From: Rudaeicoccus suwonensis
GTDB lineage: Bacteria; Actinomycetota; Actinomycetes; Actinomycetales; Dermatophilaceae
Assembly: GCF_007829035.1 (NCBI RefSeq)
Contig: NZ_VIVQ01000001.1
Coordinates: forward strand, 620,001-684,000
DNA: 64,000 nucleotides
Direction of reading: 5' to 3'
The notes beneath the pieces are model-generated. The model ran no database searches, was not told the DNA's origin, and was given only the letters and a program-made list of their open reading frames with translations. The translations under genes and the position numbers were made by a program. Positions 8,420-18,400 of the stretch are shown here, piece after piece. Every line of letters begins with the position of its first letter. The stretch's first letter is position 1.

Positions 8420-9939
8420 TGCAACTGCTCAACTATCTCGCCGTGCTGCGCAAGCGGTGGATATCCGTCGTGGTGTTCACTGTGCTCGGCGTTGCCATCG
8501 CTCTGGGCAGCTCGCTTGCGGCGACCCCGCAGTACACCGCCAAGGCGGTCGTCTACTTCTCGCTGCCGTTCGGCACGACAGCCGCCGACCTGTCGGCCGG
8601 TTCGACGTTCGCCCAGCAGCAGGTGCAGTCGTACGCCGAGTTGGCACGTATGCCGGAGGTCCTCAACCCGGTCATCGAGCAATACAAACTGCCGATCTCC
8701 TCGCGCCAGCTGGCCGGCCAGGTCGGCACCACGGTCACCTCCGGGACCGTGCTGCTGACGATCACCGTCACCGATCCCTCGGCGCCGAAGGCCACCGAGC
8801 TGGCGAACGCCATCGCCTCCAGCCTCGGCCAGCGGGTCGGCTCGCTGTCGCCGAAAGACACCGGCGGCGGCAACACCGTCGACTCGACGGTGGTCGCGAC
8901 CGCTTCGCAGCCCTCCTCGCCGTCGTCGCCGAAGACGACCCGCAATGTGCTCGCCGGCCTCCTCGGCGGTCTGCTGCTCGGCATCGTCGCTGCCTTCGTG
9001 CGCGAGTTCACCGACACCCGCATCAGTTCCGCGAAGGACATCGAGGCGCTCACCGACCGGCCGCTGCTCAGCCAGGTCGCCAAGTCCTCCAAGAAGTCGG
9101 ACGGACCGCTGGCGGTCACCGACAGCGGTGACGTCGCGGCCAGTGAAGCGTTCCGGCGGCTGCGCACCAACCTCAACTTCCTGAAAGTTCAGCGTCAGGC
9201 CTCGGTCATCGCCGTGACCTCCGCGCTCGCCGGCGAGGGCAAGTCGACGGTCGCCGGCAACCTCGCCGTCTCTCTCGGTCGGGCCGGCCACACCGTCCTG
9301 CTCGTCGACGCGGACCTTCGGCGCCCGTCCGTCGACAAGTTCGTCGGCATCGACTCCGCAGTGGGTCTCACCAATGTCCTCATCGGCCAGATCGACTTCG
9401 ACGAGGCGGTCCACACGTGGAACTCGGTGGGCATCGACGTACTGCCGGTCGGCCCCATTCCGCCGAACCCGGCGGAGATGCTGGAGTCGACCGCAATGGC
9501 CCAGCTGCTCGAAAAGTGCCGTCAGGACTACGAGTTCGTCATCGTCGACACCGCTCCGTTGGTGCCGGTCGCCGACACCTCCGCGCTCGCGTCCGCCGTC
9601 GCCGGCTTCGTGATCGTCGCTCGTGTCGGCGCCGTCACCACCGCCCAGTTCTCCACCGCGCTGGGCAACCTTTCGCAGGTGGGTGCCCGGGTGCTCGGGG
9701 TGGTGCTCAACGGCGTCAAGGTTTCCGGGGGCACCTACGGGTATGGCGTGACGCCCTCCGACGGCGATGCCCCGCTGACTCGCCGTGCCCGCCTTGCCGG
9801 CACTCGTGACAGGGGTGACTCGGTGCCCGAAACCTCCTCCGATAAATCGTCCGACCAGACCGACGACAGTGACGTCAGCCACTCCGTCTCGCGCTCTGCC
9901 GAACCCGCTCGCGCGGGCTTCGGCCCCTCCGCCGACTGA
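8419..9939 (+). CDS. Polysaccharide co-polymerase with tyrosine-kinase domain (Wzz/BY-kinase)
   Basis: The product is 506 residues. The N-terminal Wzz-type domain has a transmembrane helix at ~15-35 and a second near 175-195 flanking an extracytoplasmic region. From ~230 onward there is a CpsD/CapB-type P-loop kinase domain: Walker A AGEGKST near residue 272, the A' motif LLVDADLRRPSVDK, and Walker B FVIVDTAPLVPVAD. These proteins control chain length and export. The C-terminal tail is Ser/Asp-rich and has only two tyrosines (in GTYGYG), not the usual dense Tyr cluster that is autophosphorylated. ATG 8419 overlaps the preceding TGA by one base. Confidence 0.9.
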   Translation: MQLLNYLAVLRKRWISVVVFTVLGVAIALGSSLAATPQYTAKAVVYFSLPFGTTAADLSAGSTFAQQQVQSYAELARMPEVLNPVIEQYKLPISSRQLAGQVGTTVTSGTVLLTITVTDPSAPKATELANAIASSLGQRVGSLSPKDTGGGNTVDSTVVATASQPSSPSSPKTTRNVLAGLLGGLLLGIVAAFVREFTDTRISSAKDIEALTDRPLLSQVAKSSKKSDGPLAVTDSGDVAASEAFRRLRTNLNFLKVQRQASVIAVTSALAGEGKSTVAGNLAVSLGRAGHTVLLVDADLRRPSVDKFVGIDSAVGLTNVLIGQIDFDEAVHTWNSVGIDVLPVGPIPPNPAEMLESTAMAQLLEKCRQDYEFVIVDTAPLVPVADTSALASAVAGFVIVARVGAVTTAQFSTALGNLSQVGARVLGVVLNGVKVSGGTYGYGVTPSDGDAPLTRRARLAGTRDRGDSVPETSSDKSSDQTDDSDVSHSVSRSAEPARAGFGPSAD

Positions 9940-9940
9940 G

Positions 9941-11434
9941 GTGTCGAAGTCACCAGTCACTGCCGACGACCCTGATGCAGGTATCCCGGCAGTTCCCAGC
10001 ATGGGCGAACAGCCATCGATCGTGTCCGACGGACAAGCCGTGGCCGACCTCGTGAGCGATTCTTCGATGGGGGCGGTCGACGCAGACGCGAACGCGGGGG
10101 AGGATGCGCCGACGGCGTCCGACGACAACCAACCGGTATGGCGCACGGTGGGTCGCAGCGCGATCCTGCGGGCGCTGGTGCTCCCGGTCAGCGCCATCCT
10201 CGGCATCATCATCACCCGCGTCATCATCGGCAATTACGGCCCGGGCGCCTTCGCGCAGTACGGCCTGCTTGTCGGTATCGGTGCCATGCTGCCGTTCACC
10301 GATCTCGGTATCTCCGCCGCGGTGGTCAATGCGCTCGCTGCCGCACCCAGCGACACCAAGCAGGAACACGTCTATCGCACCCTCGTCGCAGCCATCCGGG
10401 TGCTCGTCGCGTCGGCGGTGGTGCTGCTGGCGCTGACGGTGGCTCTCAGCGTCACCGGCGCGTGGCCGACGCTGCTCGGTGCCGGTCTCGACCCGAAGCA
10501 CGGTTCGCTCGCCGCGGGTCTCTGCCTCGGTTTGATCGCTGTCGCGGTGCCGGTCGGCATCGGTCAACGGGCACTGGTCGGGCTGGGCAAGAACCACGTG
10601 TCGATCATCCTGCAGGGTCTGCAGTCGCCGATGGTCCTCGCTGCACTTCTGCTGGCCATCTGGGTCGGCATCGATGCCGGACCGTATGTCGCTGCCGTCG
10701 CCTACGCGGCGACCTTCGTTCTGGCGATCGTGTCGACGGTCATCGTCGCGCGGATGTTGCCGGGCAACTTCGGACGTGCGACCCGAGACGCCCCGCGGAT
10801 CCGGTCGGTGCATGGAGAGAAGGTCTTCGACCAGGCGTGGCCGATGCTGGTGCAGTTGGTTGCGATGCCGATCGCGCTGCAGACCGACCGGCTGATCATC
10901 AGCCACGTCAACACGGTGAGTGACCTTGCGTCATACAACCTGGCGTCGCAGATGTTCACACCGGTCGCGCAGGTCGCGAGCGCTGCGGCATACGCGCTCT
11001 GGCCGATGTTCGTCCGCGCCCGCACCAGCGACGGCCCGCCTCCTGTGTCACCGCAGAAGACCGCCTGGCAGTTCTGCGGCGCGGCGACCGCGATGTGCCT
11101 GCTGATCTGCGCGGTGTCGGGCTGGCTCGCCAATCTCGCCTCCGGCGGCAAGATCAGCCTGTCGCTGTTGCTGATCGCGGTCTTCTCGGTGCTGATGATC
11201 CTGCAAGCGGCCAAGAATCCGCTCGGGATGTACATGACCGACGCACCCGGCCTGCGCTTCCAGGCGTACATGGTGATGCTCATGCTCCCGGTCAACCTGG
11301 TCATCTCGTGGGTGCTCGCCAAGCCCTGGGGGCCGGCCGGCCCGGTCATGGGCTCGATCGTCGGAGTGCTGCTGTTCCAGGTGCTGGCCAACGCGATCTA
11401 CGTGCGCCGCGACCTCCGCCGGAGATTCGCATGA
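9941..11434 (+). CDS. Wzx-like flippase / MOP-superfamily polysaccharide exporter
   Basis: The frame is open farther upstream, but that part overlaps the kinase gene in a different frame and reads as low-complexity Pro/Arg sequence. I therefore place the start at GTG 9941, one base after the previous stop; ATG 10001 is also possible. The ~497-residue product has an acidic soluble N-terminus of ~65 residues and then about 12-14 hydrophobic helices, starting near ILRALVLPVSAILGIIITRV. This matches Wzx/MATE-like flippases that move undecaprenyl-linked repeat units across the membrane. The next gene starts inside its stop codon. Confidence 0.85.
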   Translation: MSKSPVTADDPDAGIPAVPSMGEQPSIVSDGQAVADLVSDSSMGAVDADANAGEDAPTASDDNQPVWRTVGRSAILRALVLPVSAILGIIITRVIIGNYGPGAFAQYGLLVGIGAMLPFTDLGISAAVVNALAAAPSDTKQEHVYRTLVAAIRVLVASAVVLLALTVALSVTGAWPTLLGAGLDPKHGSLAAGLCLGLIAVAVPVGIGQRALVGLGKNHVSIILQGLQSPMVLAALLLAIWVGIDAGPYVAAVAYAATFVLAIVSTVIVARMLPGNFGRATRDAPRIRSVHGEKVFDQAWPMLVQLVAMPIALQTDRLIISHVNTVSDLASYNLASQMFTPVAQVASAAAYALWPMFVRARTSDGPPPVSPQKTAWQFCGAATAMCLLICAVSGWLANLASGGKISLSLLLIAVFSVLMILQAAKNPLGMYMTDAPGLRFQAYMVMLMLPVNLVISWVLAKPWGPAGPVMGSIVGVLLFQVLANAIYVRRDLRRRFA

Positions 11435-12696
11435 GAATGCCTCAGCGCCCGGTCCGGCGCTCTCGACGAAGTCACGGAGGAAGCGGCGAGCCCAGCGTTC
11501 TCATCGCTCATCCGTCCGCCGACCTGTACGGCGCAGACCTCCAATTGCTCGAGTCCGTCACCGGATTGGTCGATGCGGGCTGGCGCGTCGTGGTGGCGAT
11601 GCCCGACACCGGGCCGTTGCAGGCGCTGCTGGAGCAGCGCGGCGCCGAGGTTGCGATTGCGCGGTTCCCGGTGCTGCGCCGCGCGTACGCCTCACCTCGC
11701 GGCATCGTCCACCTGGCCGGGGCCAGTGGCCGCGCGCTCCCGGCGCTGGTGCACCTGGTCCGCAGCGTCGATCCGGCGGTCATCGTCGTCAACACAGCCA
11801 CCTTGCCGTGGTGGCAACTGCTGGCGCGGATCTGCCGCGTGCCGGTCCTGGTCCACGTACACGAGGCCGAGACCGAGGATCGCTGGGCGATCCGGTTCCT
11901 GCTCACTGCGCCGCTGATGCTCTCGACCTCTGTGGTGGTCAACAGCAGGTCGTCGGCCGCGGCGGCGTGCGACGCGGTGCCGCTGCTGCGCTCGCGGATA
12001 CGGCTGGTCTACAACGGGGTTCTCGGACCTGACCACCAGCTCGACTCCGCTCCCGACGGTCCACTGCGCGCCGTTGTCGTGTGCCGGCTGTCGCCGCGCA
12101 AGGCACCGGATGTCGCACTCGAAGCGATGGCGCTGGTGCGTGCGGCGGGCGTCGACGCGGATCTGGAGGTGTGTGGCACGGCGTTCGAGGGCTACGAGTG
12201 GTTCGAGGAACAGCTCACCTCACGTGCTGAGCAGGTGCCGTTGACTGGGCACGTCATCTGGTCCGGTTACGTCTCGCCGATCTGGCCCGCGCTGCAACGA
12301 GCGCATGTGGTGCTGGCTCCGTCGTTGCGTGAGCCCTTCGGCAATGCCGTCGTGGAGGCACAGCTTGCCGGCCGTCCGGTGATCGCAGCCGCTGCGCACG
12401 GACACCTGGAGACGGTCGAGGATGGTGAGACCGGCCTGCTGGTCGCGCCCGGTGATGCGCAAGCACTCGCCGATGCGGTGGTCCGCCTCGATGCCGACCC
12501 GCAGCTCAGGCTCCGCCTGGCGCAGCAGGGGCGGCGCAGTGCCGAAGCCCGCTTCTCCGTGGCGCGCTATCGCACCGAGTTCGCCTCAGCTGTTGCTGAC
12601 ATCGCTCGCCGCCGGGTGCAACTCACCGCCGCCGAACCAACCACCTCAGACCCTCCCGCCACACGTGGGGCAGCAACGGCATCGAGTCACCGATGA
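11431..12696 (+). CDS. Family 4 glycosyltransferase
   Basis: The start at ATG 11431 overlaps the flippase stop (ATGA). The ~421-residue protein has a GT-B fold. The N-terminal domain contains HPSADLYGADLQLLES, resembling the glycine-rich acceptor loop. The C-terminal domain carries the donor-binding signature around residue 290-330, including REPFGNAVVEAQLAGRPVIA, with the E-x7-E retaining-enzyme pattern. It probably adds a sugar to the growing repeat unit in the cytosol. It is the last of the tightly overlapping genes; the next gene follows after 49 bp. Confidence 0.88.
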   Translation: MRMPQRPVRRSRRSHGGSGEPSVLIAHPSADLYGADLQLLESVTGLVDAGWRVVVAMPDTGPLQALLEQRGAEVAIARFPVLRRAYASPRGIVHLAGASGRALPALVHLVRSVDPAVIVVNTATLPWWQLLARICRVPVLVHVHEAETEDRWAIRFLLTAPLMLSTSVVVNSRSSAAAACDAVPLLRSRIRLVYNGVLGPDHQLDSAPDGPLRAVVVCRLSPRKAPDVALEAMALVRAAGVDADLEVCGTAFEGYEWFEEQLTSRAEQVPLTGHVIWSGYVSPIWPALQRAHVVLAPSLREPFGNAVVEAQLAGRPVIAAAAHGHLETVEDGETGLLVAPGDAQALADAVVRLDADPQLRLRLAQQGRRSAEARFSVARYRTEFASAVADIARRRVQLTAAEPTTSDPPATRGAATASSHR

Positions 12697-12745
12697 GTCG
12701 GCTGAGCGAGCGATCGGCTGACCGCATCACCTCTGGAGTTCACGT

Positions 12746-13489
12746 ATGACCGACACCGAAACCTTCATCGCGACGCTGCAACGGCTTCGTGGGTCGCAGA
12801 AGACCGCAAAGGGGGCGCCGGCATACTCCCGGTTCGTCAACCGCAAGGCCGGTCGAGTGCTGGCCGCGCTGAGCTACCGGGCCGGGCTGACGCCCAACCA
12901 GGTCACCGGCATCAGTGGTGTCTTTTCGCTTGCTGCGATCGTGCTGATCGCGACGGTGCATCCGGGGGTGCTGCTCGGCATCGGCGTCGCGCTGCTGCTC
13001 GCGATCGGGTATGCCTTCGACTCCGCTGACGGGCAGTTGGCCCGCTTGCGCGGCGGCGGCAGCCCGGTGGGCGAATGGCTCGACCACGTCGTCGACTGCG
13101 CCAAGATCTGTGCATTGCATCTGGCCGTGCTGATCTCGTTCTACCGCTTCGGTTGGCCTGGCGACGATCGCATCCTGCTGATTCCGCTGATCTGGACCTT
13201 CGTCGGGTCGGTCAGCTTCTTCGTCATCATCCTCAACGACCAGATCCGGCGGTCCCACGGCACGACGGCCGAGATGACGACCAGCGCGTCGGTCGTACGC
13301 AGCCTGCTGGTCGCACCCACCGACTACGGCGTGTTGCTGCTGATCTTCGTGCTGTACGGCGCAGGCACTGTCTTCGAGGTGATCTACGGATTGCTGCTGC
13401 TGGCCAACGCCGCGTATCTGGTGCTGGCGCTGCACCGGTGGTTCCGCGAGTTCAGCGCTCTGCCGGCGAAGCCCGCCAAGGGCCACTAG
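12746..13489 (+). CDS. CDP-alcohol phosphatidyltransferase family membrane protein
   Basis: This 247-residue integral membrane protein carries the complete family signature DG-x2-AR-x8-G-x3-D-x3-D, beginning at DGQLAR near residue 95. It has about six hydrophobic helices. The family transfers a phospho-alcohol group from a CDP-linked donor to a second alcohol. A good ribosome binding site (CTGGAG) precedes ATG 12746. It closes the polysaccharide operon. A TagD-like cytidylyltransferase just beyond the convergent terminator could make its CDP-alcohol donor; that link is inference from proximity. A phospholipid biosynthetic role cannot be excluded. Confidence 0.85.
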   Translation: MTDTETFIATLQRLRGSQKTAKGAPAYSRFVNRKAGRVLAALSYRAGLTPNQVTGISGVFSLAAIVLIATVHPGVLLGIGVALLLAIGYAFDSADGQLARLRGGGSPVGEWLDHVVDCAKICALHLAVLISFYRFGWPGDDRILLIPLIWTFVGSVSFFVIILNDQIRRSHGTTAEMTTSASVVRSLLVAPTDYGVLLLIFVLYGAGTVFEVIYGLLLLANAAYLVLALHRWFREFSALPAKPAKGH

Positions 13490-13503
13490 CGCGGTACATG
13501 CAC

Positions 13504-13541
13504 GTGACGGCCGGGCGGCATCCTTGCCGCCCGGCCGTCAC
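13504..13541. terminator. Bidirectional hairpin terminator between convergent genes
   Basis: A perfect 16-bp inverted repeat (arms 13504-13519 and 13526-13541, GTGACGGCCGGGCGGC) with a 6-nt loop lies between the convergent ends of the CDP-alcohol transferase and the DUF1972 glycosyltransferase. There is no long T-run on either side. Confidence 0.8.
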
Positions 13542-13571
13542 TTGCCATGCCGGTGTAAGAATTTCGAAACG

Positions 13572-14732
13572 TCAGTGACGCCAGGTGGATTCGCGACGGC
13601 GGCGACCGGAGAAACGGCCCCGCTGGGAGTTGCCGCGGGCCATGTCGTCGCACAGCGCTTCGTACAGCTTGGCGACGACGTCCCAGGTGTACATCGTGCC
13701 GACGCGGCTCTGCAGCTCGGTGCCGAGGTCCTGCATCGACTGTGGGCTCTGCTCGGCAGCATTCAGCAGAGCGGCCAGCGCGTCGGGGGAGTCGAAGAAC
13801 TGTCCGTCGGCGCCCAGCACCTCGCGGTTGAAGCACACGTCATACGCCAGCACGGGGCTCGCGGCGCCCATCGCGCGCAGCAGTGACGGATTCGTGCCGC
13901 CGACGGAGTGACCGTGGATGTAGGTCGCGGCGTGGGCGTACATCTGGTCCAGCAGGTCCTGGTTCCACACACCGCCCATGAGGCGGATCCGGGGGTCGCT
14001 GGCCGCGAGGCGCTCGATCTCGGCGGTGTAGTCGCTGGCGTACGGCGCAGAACCCACCAGCACCAGCGGAAGCTTTGCATCGCTGCGCAGATAGCCCTGT
14101 ACTGCCGGAAGGACGTTGTTCTCCTTCTCGAAGCGCGCGACAACGAGGTGATAACCGCCCTTGGTGAGGCCCTCGGCCTCCAGCAGATCGGTGTCGAGGT
14201 CGCTGAGGATCGGCGCGCCATACGCGATGCGTTCGGTGTCGGCCGCGAACTCCTCGCGGTAGTAGTCCGAGATACCGTCGGCGTCGGCGATGAGGCGGTC
14301 CGACCAGCGCACGGCCAGTGCCTCGGCGACGCGGTAGTACTTCTGGCCGGTGGGGCCCCACTTTCCGCGGCGCCATTCCAAGCCGTCGACGTGTGTCGCG
14401 ACAGGGGTGCGGCGCAACCAGGTGAGCGGCAGCAGTACCGAGTTCGCCGAGTTGAACACGATCATCGCGTCGGCATTGCCGTGCCGAGCGTGGTGCGCCA
14501 GCGACAGGGCGGTGTGGCTGAGGGTCTCCAGCGAACGCCGCCGGAGCTTGGGCAGGTAGATCAGCTTCATGCCGTTGTGCTCGTCCGGGCGCTCCTGGCC
14601 CGGTTCGGTCCGGCAGTACACCGTGACCTCATGGCCCTGGGCGACCAGGCGGGTGCCGATCTCGTCGACAGCTGTCTCGAAGCCGCCATACCGGGCCGGC
14701 ACTCCACGAGTACCCACGAGTGAGATGCGCAT
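13572..14732 (-). CDS. DUF1972-type glycosyltransferase (rhamnosyltransferase-like)
   Basis: The product is 386 residues, starting MRISLVGTRGVPARYGGFET, the characteristic N-terminus of DUF1972/Cps2T-like GT-B enzymes. The C-terminal GT4-like half contains VARFEKENNVL and a GTNPSLLRAMGAASPVLAYD donor-binding segment. I placed the start at ATG 14732 because GGAAGGGG lies just upstream at suitable distance; upstream in-frame codons do not look protein-like. Members often transfer rhamnose early in repeat-unit synthesis. It is read opposite to the main operon but belongs functionally with it. Confidence 0.87.
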   Translation of the reverse strand: MRISLVGTRGVPARYGGFETAVDEIGTRLVAQGHEVTVYCRTEPGQERPDEHNGMKLIYLPKLRRRSLETLSHTALSLAHHARHGNADAMIVFNSANSVLLPLTWLRRTPVATHVDGLEWRRGKWGPTGQKYYRVAEALAVRWSDRLIADADGISDYYREEFAADTERIAYGAPILSDLDTDLLEAEGLTKGGYHLVVARFEKENNVLPAVQGYLRSDAKLPLVLVGSAPYASDYTAEIERLAASDPRIRLMGGVWNQDLLDQMYAHAATYIHGHSVGGTNPSLLRAMGAASPVLAYDVCFNREVLGADGQFFDSPDALAALLNAAEQSPQSMQDLGTELQSRVGTMYTWDVVAKLYEALCDDMARGNSQRGRFSGRRRRESTWRH

Positions 14733-14763
14733 GTGCTGTGCCCCTTCCGGGGTGTTGAAATCG

Positions 14764-15186
14764 TCAGGAAGCAGTGATGCCGAGCACCGACCGCAGGTGC
14801 GTGCTCGACGTGTGTGCCGTGTAAGGCAGATAGAAGACCTCGACGCCGACCTTCGCGAACTTCCGTTCGAGGCGGTCACCCTTGGCGGTTCCGCGCCAGT
14901 CGTCGCCCTTGAAGATCACGTCGAACGGGTGGTCGGCCCAGACGTCGAGCTTGTCGGGGACGGTTTCGGCGACGGCCTCGTCCACGAAGTCGATGTGGCT
15001 GACGATCTCCAGGCGCTCCGAGAGCGGAACGACGGGTGTCTTGCCCTTCGCCATCAGCGTCATCTCGTCGGACACGACGCCGGCGATCAGGTGGTCACAG
15101 CGCTCACTGGCGCGACGCAGGATGTTCAGATGCCCGATGTGAAAAAGGTCGTAGACCCCGGGTGCATAACCAACACGCTTGGTCAC
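14764..15186 (-). CDS. TagD-like cytidylyltransferase (adenylyl/cytidylyltransferase family)
   Basis: The 140-residue protein has the nucleotidyltransferase core: GVYDLFHIGHL near the N-terminus with the catalytic HIGH, and a C-terminal TSSTHLR that corresponds to the RTxxxSTT region. Size and motifs fit glycerol-3-phosphate cytidylyltransferase-like enzymes, which make a CDP-alcohol from CTP and an alcohol phosphate. It lies 31 bp upstream of the DUF1972 glycosyltransferase on the same strand, so the two are probably cotranscribed. A plausible job is supplying CDP-alcohol for the CDP-alcohol transferase at 12746-13489. The exact alcohol is unknown. Confidence 0.85.
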   Translation of the reverse strand: MTKRVGYAPGVYDLFHIGHLNILRRASERCDHLIAGVVSDEMTLMAKGKTPVVPLSERLEIVSHIDFVDEAVAETVPDKLDVWADHPFDVIFKGDDWRGTAKGDRLERKFAKVGVEVFYLPYTAHTSSTHLRSVLGITAS

Positions 15187-15498
15187 TTGGGCCTCCGGAT
15201 CGGTTTTCGACGGGTCCTTTACGGGTGTCCCTGACAGGTGTATGAAATGAAGTCTTGACGACTGTAAGGGAAAGTCTGGTCACTCGTCCAGTCAACGCAA
15301 AAACCGGCCCGTGGATGTGATGCAATCGACACAGCTCCTCTGTCGTGACAGTGCTGTCGACCCCGGATGGCCAACTTCCGCGCGGGTGTTCAGCTCTCAC
15401 GGCGCCGTCAGTGGTGCCGGGTACTGTGAAGCACGCACCCGGTGGCCCCTCGGCTGAGTCCGGGCCTTTGTGCTGTCATCGTCAAGGAGCCTTCCGCT
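15187..15498. other. Divergent intergenic region between cytidylyltransferase and mfd
   Basis: This 312-bp stretch carries no convincing gene. It must contain both divergent promoters. It holds a 24-nt motif (15254-15277) that recurs upstream of another minus-strand gene at 30 kb. An mfd ribosome binding site AAGGAG lies at 15483-15488. Confidence 0.6.
15254..15277 (-). promoter_or_regulatory. Candidate regulatory motif, copy 1
   Basis: The 24-nt sequence matches 30128-30151 at 20 of 24 positions. On the plus strand it reads CTTGAC-N2-CTGTAA, then a G/A-rich run ending AAGTCT. Its near edge is 68 bp upstream of the cytidylyltransferase start; copy 2 lies 67 bp upstream of its gene. The binding factor is unknown. 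Confidence 0.5.
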
Positions 15499-18400
15499 GT
15501 GAGCCTCGCGCCCGTTCTCGATCTGCTGGCCTCCGACGAAAGCGTCGGGCGGATGCTCGGGCATGTCGGCAACGCCAACCTGGTCGACGTCGCGGTCGCC
15601 CCTGGCGCGCGCGCAGCCCTGCTGTCCCTCATCACCGGCGCGACCGGTGGCGCACCGGCCAGTGCCGGGACGGATCACGCATCCTCGATGGTTCTTGCGG
15701 TCACCGCCACCGGCCGCGAGGCCGGAGATCTGGCCACCGCGCTGCGCAGCTTCATGCCTGCCGAGCGCGTCGTGGAGTTCCCCAGCTGGGAGACCCTCCC
15801 GCACGAGCGGCTCAGTCCGCGCAGTGACACCGTCGGTCGCCGGCTCGCCGTTCTGCGTCGGTTGGCTCACCCCGACTCCGAGGACGACACGTACGGCCCC
15901 GTCGACGTCGTCGTGGCCAGCGTCCGCGCGGTGATGCAGCCGATCGCCAAGGGCCTCGGCGACCTTGCTCCGGTGTCGCTGCGTGCCGGTCAGGATGCCG
16001 ATCTGCCGCAGGTGGTCGCCGCGCTCGCCGGCGCGGCATACACCCGCACCGACCTGGTCGAACGACGCGGCGAGTTCGCGGTGCGCGGTGGCATCCTCGA
16101 CGTCTTCCCGCCGACGCAGGAGCACCCGCTGCGCGTCGAGTTCTGGGGTGACACCGTCGAGGAGATCCGCTGGTTCAAGGTCGCCGACCAACGCAGCCTC
16201 GAGGTCTCCGAACACGGTCTGTGGGCGCCACCGTGCCGTGAACTGCTGCTCACCGACGCCGTTCGCGAGCGCGCCAGAGCCCTCGCCGCGCAGCTGCCCG
16301 GTGTCCAGGACATGTTGCTCAAAGTCGCCGAAGGCATCGCCGTCGAAGGCATGGAGTCCCTCGCCCCACTGCTGCTCGGCAGTCAGATGGAGACCCTGCT
16401 CGATGTCCTGCCGCAGGGGGCGCACATCGCGTTGTCGGATCCGGAGCGCGTGCGTACCCGAGCACACGACCTGGTAGCGACCAGTGCCGAGTTCCTGTCG
16501 GCCAGCTGGGCGAACGCCGCTGCCGGAAATGCGGTGCCCGTCGACCTGCAGTCCGTGCTCGGCACGGCGTCATACTGGTCGCTCGCCGAACTCCGCGACC
16601 ACGCACTGACGACCGGCCGCGCGTGGTGGACCTTCTCATCCTTCGCCTCCGACGCCGAGCTGATCGAGTTCAGCGAGGACGAACTCGCCGGTGAGCGCGT
16701 GACCATACCGACGACCGAGGTGCCCGCCTACCGAGGCAGCACCGAGCAAGCCGTCGCCGACATACAGCAGTGGACCAGAGACAAACAGCGCGTGCTGATC
16801 GTCACCGAGGGTCCGGGCCTGGGGCACCGGGTCGGCGAGGTGTTGCGAGAAAACGACGTCGTATGCCGCCGGGCGGAGCACCTCGAGCCGGGCGTGGCCG
16901 AACTCGCGACCGGTTGTCTGGGCCACGGCTTCGCGCTCCCGACCAGTGACCTGGTGCTGTTGACCGAGAGCGATCTGACCGGCAGCGCCGGTCAAGGCGG
17001 GTCGACCAAGGACATGCGCAAGATGCCGTCCAAGCGGCGCAACGTCGTCGACCCGCTGCAGTTGCGCCCGGGCGACCACGTGGTCCACGAGCAGCACGGT
17101 GTGGGCAAGTTCGTCGAGATGATGCAGCGCACGATGGCCGGTGCCACACGCGAGTACCTCGTGATCGAATACGCCCCGAGCAAGAAGGGCCAGCCGGGCG
17201 ACCGGCTCTTCGTGCCGACCGACCAGCTCGACCAGGTCACGAGGTATGTCGGCGGCGAGCAGCCCACCCTGAACAAAATGGGCGGATCCGATTGGCAGAC
17301 AACCAAATCCAGGGCCCGGCGGCATGTCCGGCAGATCGCGGCTGAGCTCATCCAGCTCTATTCGGCACGTATGGCGACCGAGGGCCACTCGTTCGCACCC
17401 GACACGCCGTGGCAGCGCGAGCTCGAGGACGCCTTCGCCTACGTCGAGACCCCTGACCAGCTCAGCAGCATCGACGAGGTCAAGGCCGACATGGAGAAAT
17501 CCGTGCCCATGGACCGCCTCATCTGCGGTGACGTGGGATATGGCAAGACCGAGATCGCGGTGCGCGCCGCTTTCAAGGCGATCCAGGACGGCAAGCAGGT
17601 GGCCGTCCTGGTGCCGACGACCTTGTTGGTCAAACAGCACCAGCAGACCTTCGCCGAGCGGTATGCCGGATTCCCGGTCACCGTGCGTGCACTGTCGCGT
17701 TTCCAGTCCGACCGTGAGGCCACAGAGGTCATCGAGGGCCTGCGCACCGGCGCGGTCGACCTGGTCATCGGCACCCACCGGCTGCTGTCCGGCGAGGTGA
17801 AGTTCAAGGATCTCGGCCTCGTCGTGGTCGACGAGGAGCAGCGTTTCGGTGTCGAGCACAAGGAGCAGCTGAAACAGATGCGCACCGCCGTCGACGTGCT
17901 GGCCATGTCGGCGACACCCATCCCGCGCACCCTCGAGATGGCCGTCACCGGCATCCGCGAGATGTCCACGCTGGCCACCCCGCCGGAGGAACGCCATCCC
18001 GTCCTCACCTTCGTCGGCGCGTATGACGAGAAGCAGGTCACCGCTGCAATCCGTCGCGAATTGATGCGCGAGGGCCAGGTCTTCTACGTGCACAACAAGG
18101 TCAGCTCCATCGAAAAGGCCGCTGCCCGCCTGCGCGAGCTGGTGCCTGAAGCGCGCGTCGTGACCGCCCACGGCAAGATGAGCGAGCATCGACTGGAGGA
18201 TGTCGTCACCGGGTTCTGGGAGCGCGAGTCCGACGTGCTGGTCTGCACCACGATCGTCGAGACGGGCCTGGACATCTCCAACGCCAACACGCTCATCGTC
18301 GAACGCTCCGACATGCTCGGGCTCTCGCAACTGCACCAGCTGCGCGGCCGGGTCGGCCGTGGTCGCGAGCGCGCGTACTCCTACTTCTTGTTCCCCCCGG

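Noticed and set aside
8263-10233. Long antisense frame across the polymerase, kinase and flippase genes
   Set aside because: It crosses three recognised plus-strand genes and reads as low-complexity Arg/Gly/Asp sequence.
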